NCBI RefSeq assembly: GCF_001969385.1
Contig: NZ_CP014796.1
Span: forward strand, 3,799,501 to 3,863,500
Origin: Salipiger profundus
GTDB lineage: Bacteria > Pseudomonadota > Alphaproteobacteria > Rhodobacterales > Rhodobacteraceae
Direction of reading: 5' to 3'
DNA: 64,000 nucleotides
In this document: in pieces, positions 1 through 8,547 of the stretch
Layout of the letters: the number at the start of each line of letters is the position of its first letter
Numbering within the stretch: position 1 is the first letter of the stretch
Program-made: the position numbers and the translations under genes
Notes under the pieces: model-generated
Seen by the model: the letters and a program-made list of their open reading frames with translations, nothing else
Told to the model about the DNA's origin: nothing
Database searches by the model: none

Positions 1-517
1 GCGCCGCGGCAATGCCGATCAGCTCGGCGCGGCTCAGCTCTCCGGTACCGCTGGTGAGCATCGAGAGGTTCGGCCAGGTGATGACGAGCACGCCGAGAAA
101 ACCGAAGGCGACGGCGCCCCAACGGTTCGGCCCCACGACCTCGCGCAGGAAGAGCGCCGAGAACGCCACAACGAAGAGCGGCTGGGTGTATTGCAGCGTC
201 ACCGCCTCGGGCAGCGGCAGCGCCTGAACCGCGACGAAAGTCAGCCCCATCATCGTCAGCCCAAGCGTGGTTCGCGTCACGTGGCCGAAGATCCGCTTGG
301 TCCGGAAGGCTGCGGTCAACTCGCCCCGCAGGATCAGGAGCCCCGCGATGGGAAGGATCGAGAAGAAGCAGCGGAAGAACATCAGCTCTCCCAGGGGGAC
401 GTCGTCGATCAGCTTGACGAGGGTCAGCATCAGAACGATGCAGATGACGTAGAGCACCTTGAAGAAGATGCCCCGCAAATGCGACTCGCGCGGGTCGCTC
501 AGCGCGATATGGGTCAT
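1..517 (-). CDS. EamA/DMT-family transporter, 3' part cut by window edge
   Basis: The 172 visible residues form the N-terminal half of an EamA-type drug/metabolite transporter, an inner-membrane exporter family with ten helices. About five hydrophobic helices are visible, with conserved segments RCFFSILP after the second helix and AVTLQYTQPLFV in the fourth. The second EamA repeat lies outside the window. The ATG at 517 is preceded by a strong GAGGAGGG ribosome binding site. The gene is divergent from the CoA-transferase at 709, and the shared intergenic region has a CATAGGC element. The substrate cannot be told from the sequence. Confidence 0.85.
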   Translation of the reverse strand, partial: MTHIALSDPRESHLRGIFFKVLYVICIVLMLTLVKLIDDVPLGELMFFRCFFSILPIAGLLILRGELTAAFRTKRIFGHVTRTTLGLTMMGLTFVAVQALPLPEAVTLQYTQPLFVVAFSALFLREVVGPNRWGAVAFGFLGVLVITWPNLSMLTSGTGELSRAELIGIAAA

Positions 518-589
518 GGCAGCCCCTCCTCACGGGCCGACTCCAGTCTGCCCAAGGTTGCGCGGCGCTCCCAGCCCGCCCGGCACGGT

Positions 590-596
590 CATAGGC
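590..596 (+). promoter_or_regulatory. CATAGGC element, site 1
   Basis: CATAGGC lies 113 bp before the CoA-transferase start at 709 and about 73 bp before the divergent transporter start at 517. Its flanks (CGGCACGGT before, CAAGG after) closely match site 6 at 21457. It belongs to the set of similar elements found in the promoter regions of this catabolic island. The operator role is inferred. Confidence 0.45.
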
Positions 597-708
597 CCAA
601 GGTGGCGCAGCCGAAGGGAAAAGCTCGGCGGTCCGCGAAGGGCGTCGTCCGCCACCCGGCCGGGATGATAACAAGTCCGCAGCACGAGACACAGGGAGCG
701 AGACCATC

Positions 709-1932
709 ATGCAAGGCATTCTCGAGGGCATCCGGGTTCTTGATTTCGGGCGGTGGATCGCCGGACCGTATTGCGCCCACCTGCTGGCCAGCTTCGGTGC
801 CGACGTGGTGCGCATCGAGCGGCCACGCGGCGAGGACGACCGATTTCTCATGCCGGTCACCGAGCACGGCGAGGGCGCGCAGTTCCTCCAGTGCAACGGC
901 GGCAAGCGCTGCCTCGCGCTGCACATGACCTCGCCCGAGGGGCGCGAGGCGATCCGCAAGATGATCGCCCAGGCCGACGTGGTCGTGGCGAACTACTCGC
1001 CGAGCGCGCTGAAGTATTTCGGCCTCGACTACGAGACGCTCAGGGAGATCAAGCCCGACATCATCCTTGCCAGCGCCAGCGCCTACGGCACCAGGGGGCC
1101 GATGGCCGAACGGATCGGCTTCGACGGGGTCGGCCAGGCGGTGAGCGGCGCTGTCTGGCTCACCGGCGAGGAAGGCAAGCCGCATCGCGCGGCCACGGCG
1201 CCCATCGATTTCGCCACCTCGCTGTCGCTGGCCTACGGAACACTCGCCGCGATCATCCGCAAGATGCGCACCGGCGAAGGCACCAATGTCGAGGCATCGC
1301 TGGTAGGCACATCGCTGAACCTCACCAACCAGATCCTGATGGAAGAGGCGACCGGCTTCCGCCATCGCACCCCCATCGGCAACCGCAGCCCCATGTCGGG
1401 GCCCTCTGACATCTTCAAGGCGCGCGACGGCTGGTTCATCATGCAGGTGATCGGGCAGAAGGTCTTCCAGCGCTGGTGCAAGATCGTCGAACGCGAAGAC
1501 CTGCTGGACGATCCGCGCTTCGCGACGGATGACAAGCGTGGCGCGAATGGCGAGGAACTCAGCGCAATCATGCAGAAGTGGTGCGCCGACAAGACGCGCG
1601 ACGAATGCATCGACATCCTCGGCAACGCGAGCATCGGCTGCGGCCCGGTCCTGTCGCCGGCCGAGGTCACGGGCGGAGCGCTCGACCTGCGCGAGACCTT
1701 CATGCGCGACGTGGCGTTCCCGGGCTCAGCGCCCTTCCCGCTGGTGCCGCCGCCGGCGCAGCTGTCGGCCGGGAGCGTCGCCTTCGACCGTCCGCCACTT
1801 CTGGGCGAGCACAGCGCCGAGGTCCTCTCGGACTACGGGTTCTCGGAGGCGGAGATTGCCGCCATGTGCGAAGCCGGCACCGTAAAGCTCGGCGATGCTG
1901 AAATTCCCGCCCCGCGCGCAGAAGCCGGCTGA
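709..1932 (+). CDS. Family III CoA-transferase (CaiB/BaiF)
   Basis: This 407-residue protein has the usual length of a family III CoA-transferase, which moves CoA between carboxylic acids through an aspartyl-CoA thioester. The N-terminal LDFGRWIAGPYCAHLL segment and the Asp in APIDFATS (about D167) match the family nucleotide-binding region and catalytic Asp. The start follows an AGGGAGCGA ribosome binding site. It stands alone on the plus strand and ends at a strong terminator, so it is probably a single-gene transcript. Its role is activation or recycling of an acid in the island's pathway; the CoA donor and acceptor are unknown. Confidence 0.9.
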   Translation: MQGILEGIRVLDFGRWIAGPYCAHLLASFGADVVRIERPRGEDDRFLMPVTEHGEGAQFLQCNGGKRCLALHMTSPEGREAIRKMIAQADVVVANYSPSALKYFGLDYETLREIKPDIILASASAYGTRGPMAERIGFDGVGQAVSGAVWLTGEEGKPHRAATAPIDFATSLSLAYGTLAAIIRKMRTGEGTNVEASLVGTSLNLTNQILMEEATGFRHRTPIGNRSPMSGPSDIFKARDGWFIMQVIGQKVFQRWCKIVEREDLLDDPRFATDDKRGANGEELSAIMQKWCADKTRDECIDILGNASIGCGPVLSPAEVTGGALDLRETFMRDVAFPGSAPFPLVPPPAQLSAGSVAFDRPPLLGEHSAEVLSDYGFSEAEIAAMCEAGTVKLGDAEIPAPRAEAG

Positions 1933-1992
1933 CTGCACGCGCTTCAAGACACATTCGCGGTGCGGCCCCCTGCCCCGCGAGACGCAATGACG

Positions 1993-2022
1993 AAGGCGCG
2001 GTCCGGGAGACCGCGCCTTTTT
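1993..2022 (+). terminator. Rho-independent terminator of the CoA-transferase
   Basis: A perfect 11-bp stem (1993-2003 with 2009-2019), a 5-nt loop CGGGA and a run of T at 2018-2022. It lies 60 bp after the CoA-transferase stop. Confidence 0.9.
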
Positions 2023-2137
2023 GCATGAGATGAGCCCAAATTCCAGCGAGCGCCGTTCAGTCACGGCGGAGCCGCGGTCGCGGTATCGACCCGCTCCGCC
2101 GGGGGCTACACGCGTCATGCGCCGCCGACGGTCGAAC

Positions 2138-2170
2138 GGAAAAGGCCCCGCGATCACCCGCGGGGCCTTT
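2138..2170 (-). terminator. Terminator of the minus-strand beta-oxidation operon
   Basis: A perfect 12-bp stem (2141-2152 with 2159-2170) around loop ATCACC. On the minus strand it is followed by TTTT, and it sits just after the crotonase stop at 2191. It closes the operon that starts at 8291. Confidence 0.85.
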
Positions 2171-2190
2171 CTCGTTTGATGTGGCGCGGG

Positions 2191-2994
2191 TCAGCGCTTG
2201 CGAGAGAAGTCCGGACGGCGCTTTTCGCGGTGGCTCGCGACGCCCTCGCGCACGTCGGGACCGCCGAAGCCCAAGAATTCCAGCGCAAGACCGGCCTCGA
2301 AGGTGCCCGCGTTCTGTTTCCAGAACAGGTTGAGCGTGCGCTTGGTCCACTGGATGGATTCCTGCGCGCCGCGGTTCAGCTTGCTTGCCGTCTTGCGGGC
2401 GGTCTCGAGCAGGTCCGCCTCTTCGACGGTCAGCGACACGAGGCCGATGCGCTCGGCTTCCTCGCCGGAGATCTTGTCGCAGGTCAAAAGCAGGTACTTC
2501 GCCTTGGCCATCCCGCAAAGCAGCGGCCAGACCGCCGCCGCGTGGTCGCCCGCCGCCACGCCGAGGCGGGTATGGCCATCGACGATCACCGCATCCTTGG
2601 CGGCGATCGAGATGTCGGCCATCAGCGCGACCACAAGCCCCGCGCCCACGGCAGGCCCGTGGATCGCCGAGATGATCGGCTTCGAGCAGTCGATCATGTT
2701 GTAGTAGAGATCGCGCGATTCCTTCAGCACCTGCGTAAGCGTGCCGTAGTCCTCGATCTGCGCGTCGATCAGCGCGAAATCTCCGCCAGCCGAAAAGGCC
2801 TTGCCCGCGCCGCGCACGATCACGACGTTCACGTCGGGGTCTTCGTCGATGACATTCCAGACGTAGGGAATGTCGGAGTGGACCCGCGCATCGACCGCGT
2901 TGAGATTGGGGCCGTCGAAGATGACTTCGAGCACGCCCGGCTCGTTCATCTCGAACTTGAACGCGAAGTCGTTGTATCTGTCGAGGTTGCTCAT
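2191..2994 (-). CDS. Enoyl-CoA hydratase/isomerase (crotonase) family protein with atypical active site
   Basis: A 267-residue crotonase-fold protein, last gene of the minus-strand operon and 11 bp after the thiolase. The oxyanion segment around AFSAGGDFAL and the AIHGPAVGAG turn are typical. The two catalytic Glu of classical enoyl-CoA hydratase are not seen: the usual GQPE position reads DGHT and the second reads GDHAA. This matches a recognised crotonase subgroup with His/Asp there, so simple hydration of an enoyl-CoA is not assured; isomerase, hydrolase or C-C cleavage are possible. Start chosen at MSNLDRY; a longer reading overlaps the thiolase. Confidence 0.85.
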   Translation of the reverse strand: MSNLDRYNDFAFKFEMNEPGVLEVIFDGPNLNAVDARVHSDIPYVWNVIDEDPDVNVVIVRGAGKAFSAGGDFALIDAQIEDYGTLTQVLKESRDLYYNMIDCSKPIISAIHGPAVGAGLVVALMADISIAAKDAVIVDGHTRLGVAAGDHAAAVWPLLCGMAKAKYLLLTCDKISGEEAERIGLVSLTVEEADLLETARKTASKLNRGAQESIQWTKRTLNLFWKQNAGTFEAGLALEFLGFGGPDVREGVASHREKRRPDFSRKR

Positions 2995-3005
2995 TTCCGT
3001 ATTCC

Positions 3006-4217
3006 TTAGCTGACGCGTTCGAAGATCGCGGCGAGGCCCTGGCCCCCGCCGATGCACATGGTCTCGAGACCGTAGCGGGCCTCGCGGCGCTCCATCTCGC
3101 GGAGCATGGTCGCAAGGATGCGCACGCCTGTCGCCCCGACCGGATGGCCGAGCGAGATGCCCGAACCGTTGACGTTGAGACGGGCGTAGTCGTCCTCGCC
3201 GAAGCCCCAGCTCTTGGTGCAGGCAAGCACCTGCGCCGCGAAGGCTTCGTTGAGCTCGACGAGGTCCATGTCCTTCATGGCGAGCCCTGCGCGGGAAAAT
3301 GCCTTTTCCACTGCCGGCACCGGGCCGATGCCCATGCGCTCGGGTCCGACACCAGCGACGCCCCAGTTCACGAGCCGGCCAAGCGGCTTCAGCCCCAGGG
3401 CCTCGGCCTTTTCACGGGTGGTGACGATGCAGGCCGCCGCCGCGTCGTTCTGCCCCGAGGCGTTGCCCGCGGTGACCGTGGACTCGGGGTCCGACTTGCC
3501 GAGGATGGCGCGCAGCTGCGACAGGCTCTCGGGCGTCGCGTCGTGGCGGATGTGCTCGTCGGTATCGAAGACGGTCTCGCCCTTGCGGCTCTTGATCGTC
3601 ACCGGCACGGTCTCGTCGGCGAACTTGCCCGCCGCCGTGGCGGCCGACGCCTTGGCGTGGGAGTTGGCGGCGAAGGCATCCTGCTCCTCGCGCGAGATCG
3701 AGAAGTCGCGGCGCAGGTTCTCGGCGGTTTCCAGCATGCCGCCGGCCACCGGGTAGAACTTGCCGCCCGAGGTGACACGGCCGCGCCCGATCCGGCACAT
3801 CAGCGATGCGTCACGGCCCTTGAGGCCCCAGCGCGCGCCCATGGTGTAATATTCCGCCTGGCTCATGGATTCAGCGCCGCCCGCGACGATGAGATCCGCG
3901 ACGCCCGTCTGCACGCACATCGAGGCGTTGATGACCGCCTGCAGGCCCGAGCCGCAGCGCCGGTCGATCTGGGTGCCGGGCACCGAGATGTCGAGCCCCG
4001 CGTCGAGCGCCGCGATGCGCCCGATGGCCGGAGCCTCGGAGTTGGGGTAGACTTGACCGAAGATCACGTCGTCGATGTCCTCGCTTTTCACCCCGGTGCG
4101 GGCGACGAGCGCCTTCATGACGGTGGCGGCAAGATCGGCGACGGGGACGTCGCGCAGGGAGCCGCCATAGCCCCCGACCGGGGTGCGGATCGGCTCGCAG
4201 ATGACTGCTTCGCGCAT
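3006..4217 (-). CDS. Acetyl-CoA C-acyltransferase (thiolase)
   Basis: A 403-residue thiolase. The nucleophilic Cys is C88 in RRCGSGLQ, the His is in GISLGHPVGATG, and the second Cys is in MCIGGGQG near the C-terminus. It performs the thiolytic last step of beta-oxidation, releasing acetyl- or propionyl-CoA. It lies between the acyl-CoA dehydrogenase (31 bp upstream) and the crotonase (11 bp downstream), so all three are probably co-transcribed. The start at 4217 (MREAVIC) fits the family N-terminus. Confidence 0.93.
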   Translation of the reverse strand: MREAVICEPIRTPVGGYGGSLRDVPVADLAATVMKALVARTGVKSEDIDDVIFGQVYPNSEAPAIGRIAALDAGLDISVPGTQIDRRCGSGLQAVINASMCVQTGVADLIVAGGAESMSQAEYYTMGARWGLKGRDASLMCRIGRGRVTSGGKFYPVAGGMLETAENLRRDFSISREEQDAFAANSHAKASAATAAGKFADETVPVTIKSRKGETVFDTDEHIRHDATPESLSQLRAILGKSDPESTVTAGNASGQNDAAAACIVTTREKAEALGLKPLGRLVNWGVAGVGPERMGIGPVPAVEKAFSRAGLAMKDMDLVELNEAFAAQVLACTKSWGFGEDDYARLNVNGSGISLGHPVGATGVRILATMLREMERREARYGLETMCIGGGQGLAAIFERVS

Positions 4218-4248
4218 GTTGTGTTCCTTCCTGTGTCCCGGAGTGGCG

Positions 4249-5409
4249 TCAGTACGACCGCGGCAGGCCGAGCACCTTGTCCGAGATGTAGTTCTGCACC
4301 ATCTGCTGGCTGATCGGCGCAATCTTGAGATGCCGGGCTTCCATCCAGAAGCGCGAGACGTGGTATTCCGTCGACATGCTGAAGCCGCCGTGGAACTGCA
4401 TGGCGCGGTCCGCCGCCTCGAACCCGGCATCGCTGGCAAGATATTTCGCGGCGTTGGCCTCGGGCCCGCAGGGCCGGCCTTCGTCGAACAGGCGCGCGGC
4501 CTTCTGGGTCACCAGATCGGCGGCCTCGAGCCGCATCCAGGCATCGGCGAGCGGATGCGCCACCGCCTGGTTCTTGCCGATGGGCCGGTCGAAGACGACG
4601 CGGTCCTTGGCGTATTGCACCGCGAGGTTCAGTGCGCCGCGCCCGAGCCCGATGCAGGTCTGCGCGACCGCGATACGCTCGGGGTTGAGCCCGTCGAGCA
4701 GGCAGCGGAAGCCTTTGCCCTCTTCACCGACGATCTCGTCCTCGAAGACCTCGAAATCCTCGAAGACGATCTCGTTGCTGTCGACGGCGTTGCGCATGAT
4801 CTTGTCGATGCGGTTGATCTGGACGCCCTTCTTGTCCTTCAGCCGGGTCAGGAACAGCGTCATGCCGTCGAACGGCTTTTCCGGGTTGCGCGGGCTGGTG
4901 CGGGTCAGCAGCAGGATGCGGTCGGCGTTGAGCGCGTTCGAGATCCAGACCTTGCGCCCGTTCACCACGTAGCGGTTGCCGTCCTTCTTCGCGAAGGTCT
5001 TGAGCCGCGAGGTGTCGACGCCGTTGTCGGGCTCGGAAACGCCGAAGCACATCATCTCCTCGCCGCTCGCGAGCTTGGGAAGGAATTCCTTCTTCATCTC
5101 GGGCGAGCCGTGATGGATGACCGGTCCCGGCGGGAAGACGTAGTACTGGAACACCGAGTTGGCGTTGAAGCCGCATTTCGCGCCCAGCTCGTCGAGCACG
5201 ATGCCGCATTCGGTGAGGCCGAGGCCCATGCCGCCATATTCCTCGGGCATCAGGATGCCCAGCCAGCCGCCCTCCGCCAGCGCGTCCTTGAACGCCCAGG
5301 GGTATTCCTTGGTCTTGTCCATCTTGCGCCAGTATTCGAGGTCGAATTGCTCGGCGATCTTGCTGACGGAGCCTCGGATCAGGTCGAGTTCGGATTGGTC
5401 GAGTGCCAT
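4249..5409 (-). CDS. Acyl-CoA dehydrogenase family protein
   Basis: A 386-residue flavoprotein that makes the 2,3-double bond of an acyl-CoA and passes electrons to EtfAB, encoded at 18235-19919. The FAD/substrate segment CFGVSEPDNGVD and the FHGGFSMSTEYHVSR segment are clear. The position used as base by medium-chain enzymes (YEGTSQ) reads IAPISQ, so that Glu is absent. A Glu in LNPERIA (E244) matches the helix-G base of isovaleryl- and long-chain-type enzymes, which suits branched substrates. The C-terminal VLGLPRSY is typical of this subgroup. It lies 14 bp after the acyl-CoA synthetase. Confidence 0.92.
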   Translation of the reverse strand: MALDQSELDLIRGSVSKIAEQFDLEYWRKMDKTKEYPWAFKDALAEGGWLGILMPEEYGGMGLGLTECGIVLDELGAKCGFNANSVFQYYVFPPGPVIHHGSPEMKKEFLPKLASGEEMMCFGVSEPDNGVDTSRLKTFAKKDGNRYVVNGRKVWISNALNADRILLLTRTSPRNPEKPFDGMTLFLTRLKDKKGVQINRIDKIMRNAVDSNEIVFEDFEVFEDEIVGEEGKGFRCLLDGLNPERIAVAQTCIGLGRGALNLAVQYAKDRVVFDRPIGKNQAVAHPLADAWMRLEAADLVTQKAARLFDEGRPCGPEANAAKYLASDAGFEAADRAMQFHGGFSMSTEYHVSRFWMEARHLKIAPISQQMVQNYISDKVLGLPRSY

Positions 5410-5423
5410 TTTGGGGTCTCCTC

Positions 5424-7394
5424 TCAGGCGGTCTGTTCGGTGTCGGCCTGCACCGGGATCAGGTCGAGCGGCGTCGACGCGTCGAGCGCGGACATGTCGC
5501 CGGTGGGCTGGCCGAGGTAGCGCGCGCGGATGGCGCGGCGCATGATCTTTCCGTTCTTCGTCTTGGGCAGCCCGGGCACCGGCACGATCCGCGACGGGAT
5601 CATCGCCTTGCCGACAAGCCGCGTGACGGCCTCGGCAGCCTTGGGCATGTCGAGTTCCTCGACCCCGGTCACGAGCGTCACGAAGGCGACGATGCGCGAG
5701 CCACGGTCCGGGTCCGGCACGCCGATCACGGCGGCCTCTGAGACCTCGGGGTTGGTGACCAGCGCGCTCTCGATCTCGGCCGGCCCGATGCGGCGTCCCG
5801 AGACCTTGATGGTGTCGTCCGACCGCCCGTGGATGCGCCAGTAGCCATCCTCCGCGACCGAGGCGAGATCGCCGTGCACCCATGTGTCCGGGAAGGTGCT
5901 CCAGTAGGTGTCGAAGTAGCGGTCGGGATCCTGCCAGAAGGCATGGGTCATGCCCGGCCAGGTGTTGTGGACCGCCAGTTCGCCGATCTCGCTCGTGGGT
6001 GCGCCCGTGGCGTCGAGCACGTCGGCATCCTGCCCCGGCAGCGGACCCGCAAAGGTCGCGCAGGAAATCGGCGCGCAGGTGTAGTTCGACAGGATCCCCC
6101 CGCCGGTTTCCGTCCCGCCGGTGTAGTTGATGATCGGCAGTTTCTCCTCGCCGACCTCGCGGAACAGCCACCACCAGGTCGGCTCGTCCCAGGCCTCGCC
6201 GGTCGATGTGAAGGCGCGCAGGCTCGAGATGTCCTGCGACGGAACACCGCCGTTCATCGCGGCGCGCAGCCCGCGCGCGGCGGTCGGCGCCATGCCGAGC
6301 ATGGTGACGCGGTTGCGCTCGACGATGTCCCACATCCGGTTGTGATCGGGATGGTTCGGCAGCCCCTCGACGAAGACGATGCCGGCACCGAACTGCAGGC
6401 AGCCGGTGATCATGAGCGGCCCCAGCATCCAGCCCATGTCCGCGATCCAGCCGACGATGTCGTCAGACTGCACGTCGAAGGCATAGCCGAAGTCGACCCC
6501 CGACTTGATGAGGTAGCCGGCGTGGCTGTGCACGATGCCCTTGGGCGCGCCGGTCGTCCCCGAGGTGTAGATGATGAGGAACGGATCGTTGGGATCGCAT
6601 TCCACCGTCGGCACCGGATCGAGCCCGCGCCCGACACCCGACCAGTCGTGGTCGCGCCCCTCGGTCATGTCGCAGCCGCTGCCGCTGTTCTCGATCACGA
6701 GGACATGCTTCACCCCCGGCGCCTGTGCCAGTGCGCCGTCCGCGGTCTCTTTCATGCCGACCGGCTTGCCCTTGCGCGTGGTGCCGTCGACCGTGACCAG
6801 TGCCACCGCCCCGGCGGCATTGAGCCGTGCCGCAAGCGGATCGGGCCCGTAGCCCGAGAACGCCGGAACCGCCACCGCACCGATCTTGGCGCAGGCCATC
6901 AGCGCCACCGCGGCCTCCGGGATCACCGGCATGAACAGGCCGACCCGGTCGCCCTTGCCGATGCCCATCGCCGCAAGCCCGGCGGCGATGCGCTCGACCT
7001 CGGCCCCCAGTTCGCCGAACGTGAGCGCACGGCGCGCGCCGCTGTCGGCCTCGCTGATCACCGCGGGGCGCTGTGCGGCCTGCGGGTCTTCGGCGTGACG
7101 CGTGACGCAATGGGTGGCGACATTGAGCCGCCCGCCCGTGAACCAGCGCGGAAAGGCGAAACCTTCACTGTCGTCGCGGAAGGTCTGCCACGGCGTGGTG
7201 AAGGCGACGCCGAGATCGTCGAGCGCCTTCGGCCAGAAGGTCTCGGGCGCGTCGATGGATGCCCGGTGCAGGTCCTCGAGGCTGTCGTATCCCCAGCGGA
7301 GCATCGCCGCTGCAAGACGGCTCCGGTCCATATGTTCGGGGCCGGGCAGCCAGTCCGCCGTGGCGGAGCTGCCGAAGCTGGCGCGTCCCTTCAT
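5424..7394 (-). CDS. AMP-forming acyl-CoA synthetase (acetyl-CoA synthetase-like)
   Basis: A 656-residue adenylate-forming ligase, the length of the acetyl/propionyl/acetoacetyl-CoA synthetase group. It has the ATP loop YTSGTTGAPKG, the A5 segment NYTGGTETGG, the hinge GRSDDTIKVSGRRIGPAEIE and the C-terminal catalytic Lys K616 in KTKNGK. It activates a carboxylic acid with ATP and CoA before beta-oxidation. It starts 3 bp after the CitE-like gene stop, so the two are probably translationally coupled. The substrate is unknown; the PrpE/AcsA-like length suggests a short or branched acid. Confidence 0.9.
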   Translation of the reverse strand: MKGRASFGSSATADWLPGPEHMDRSRLAAAMLRWGYDSLEDLHRASIDAPETFWPKALDDLGVAFTTPWQTFRDDSEGFAFPRWFTGGRLNVATHCVTRHAEDPQAAQRPAVISEADSGARRALTFGELGAEVERIAAGLAAMGIGKGDRVGLFMPVIPEAAVALMACAKIGAVAVPAFSGYGPDPLAARLNAAGAVALVTVDGTTRKGKPVGMKETADGALAQAPGVKHVLVIENSGSGCDMTEGRDHDWSGVGRGLDPVPTVECDPNDPFLIIYTSGTTGAPKGIVHSHAGYLIKSGVDFGYAFDVQSDDIVGWIADMGWMLGPLMITGCLQFGAGIVFVEGLPNHPDHNRMWDIVERNRVTMLGMAPTAARGLRAAMNGGVPSQDISSLRAFTSTGEAWDEPTWWWLFREVGEEKLPIINYTGGTETGGGILSNYTCAPISCATFAGPLPGQDADVLDATGAPTSEIGELAVHNTWPGMTHAFWQDPDRYFDTYWSTFPDTWVHGDLASVAEDGYWRIHGRSDDTIKVSGRRIGPAEIESALVTNPEVSEAAVIGVPDPDRGSRIVAFVTLVTGVEELDMPKAAEAVTRLVGKAMIPSRIVPVPGLPKTKNGKIMRRAIRARYLGQPTGDMSALDASTPLDLIPVQADTEQTA

Positions 7395-7397
7395 GGC

Positions 7398-8291
7398 TTA
7401 TCCCCTGTCCTTGAGCTGCTCGTACATGCCGATCACCTCGCGGGCGGTCTTCACGTGGGCGAGGTCGATGTGCATGCCCTCGTAGGCGACCGCGGCATCG
7501 CCCCGGGCGACACCGGCGTCGAAGGCGTCGATCATGCCCTGGTAGAATGCGACCTCCTGCTCGGTCGGCATGAAGACCTCGTTGGCGATGGCGACATGGC
7601 TGGGGTGGATCGCCACCAGCCCGCGGAAACCGAGCTTCTTGTTGTCACGGGCGAATTTCCACGCACCCTCGATGTCCTGAAGATCCTGCCACAGCCCGAC
7701 GATCGGGAAATCCCGGCCCGCCGCGCGCACCGCCAGCACCGCCCGCGACCGCATGTAGAGCGTCTCGAGCCCGTCCGGCGTGAACTCGAAGCCGATGGAG
7801 CGCGAGACGTCGGCGTCCCGGGCCGTGCCCGCGAACAGCGTCGCGCAACGCGGCGATGCCTTGATCATGTTCTCGCAGTCGGCATAAGCCTGCGCGGTCT
7901 CGAGCGAGAGCACGAATTCCAGCGTGCCCGCCTCGACGCCGTTGCGACGCTCGTAGTGGTCCACCAGCGCCTCGGCCTGGACGACGTCGCGCGCCCCGTA
8001 GGTCTTGGGCGGCAGGAAACCGTTGCAGCCCTTGATCGCCACGGCCTCGAGATCGTCGCCCATCATGCCGGTCTCGAGCGCGTTGAGCCGCACGTAGACC
8101 CCGACCTCGGGGTTGGACTTCGCGAGCTCGCCGATGGTTTCGGCGACCATGTGACGGGTTTCGGACTTCATGTCCTCGGGCACGGAATCCTCGAGATCAA
8201 GGATCACCGCATCCGCGCCGGCCGCCACGGCCTTCTTGGCCCATGCCTGCTTGTGGCCGGGAACGAACAGCATCGAACGTGTGGGTTTCAT
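7398..8291 (-). CDS. HpcH/HpaI-CitE family CoA-ester lyase
   Basis: A 297-residue TIM-barrel protein of the citrate lyase beta/malyl-CoA lyase family. It begins with RSMLFVPGHKQ and carries the metal-site segment AVILDLEDSVPEDMK; the LSLETAQAYAD and LFAGTARD segments follow in family order. Such enzymes cleave or form C-C bonds of 3-hydroxyacyl-CoA esters (malyl-, methylmalyl- or citramalyl-CoA). It is the first gene of the minus-strand operon that runs to 2191. The upstream region is AT-rich, with a palindrome at 8325 and a CATAGG element at 8395. Confidence 0.88.
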   Translation of the reverse strand: MKPTRSMLFVPGHKQAWAKKAVAAGADAVILDLEDSVPEDMKSETRHMVAETIGELAKSNPEVGVYVRLNALETGMMGDDLEAVAIKGCNGFLPPKTYGARDVVQAEALVDHYERRNGVEAGTLEFVLSLETAQAYADCENMIKASPRCATLFAGTARDADVSRSIGFEFTPDGLETLYMRSRAVLAVRAAGRDFPIVGLWQDLQDIEGAWKFARDNKKLGFRGLVAIHPSHVAIANEVFMPTEQEVAFYQGMIDAFDAGVARGDAAVAYEGMHIDLAHVKTAREVIGMYEQLKDRG

Positions 8292-8324
8292 ACCGGAAAA
8301 GCCTCCTCTTTCCCCTTTGAATGC

Positions 8325-8336
8325 ATAATATATTAT
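8325..8336. promoter_or_regulatory. AT-rich palindrome between divergent genes
   Basis: ATAATATATTAT is a perfect 12-bp palindrome in otherwise GC-rich DNA, 34 bp before the CitE-like gene start. On the minus strand TTGACC (8350-8345) lies just before it, so it overlaps the likely promoter of the beta-oxidation operon and could be a repressor operator. GntR-family proteins often use AT-rich palindromes like this, and the window encodes two such regulators. No regulator can be assigned from sequence. Confidence 0.5.
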
Positions 8337-8394
8337 TTTGGGTCAATCGACGCGTGCCGGTCTCGGCGCCTCGAAAGGCAAAAGCTGGCAAGCT

Positions 8395-8400
8395 CATAGG
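8395..8400 (+). promoter_or_regulatory. CATAGG element, site 2
   Basis: CATAGG lies 148 bp before the SDR start at 8548 and 104 bp before the divergent CitE-like gene. The next base is T rather than C, so this is a weaker member of the set. Confidence 0.35.
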
Positions 8401-8547
8401 TGCGCAAGACCAGGGCCTTGGAAACCCCGCCGAAAGGGCGCAGGGGTTGGGGCCTGTGGCCGCACAAGGCGGCGGCTTCGGGCGCGGCGATTGACAAGGC
8501 GTGCGTCCGGCGGAAGCTCGGGAAACGAGGGTGAGGGAGACAGGACC

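Noticed and set aside
2057..3226. 389-codon minus-strand ORF over the crotonase
   Set aside because: It is Arg/Ala/Gly-rich with no motif and overlaps the crotonase and thiolase reading frames.
5410..6333. N-terminal extension of the acyl-CoA dehydrogenase
   Set aside because: It is another frame of the acyl-CoA synthetase gene; the dehydrogenase starts at MALDQSE with family length.
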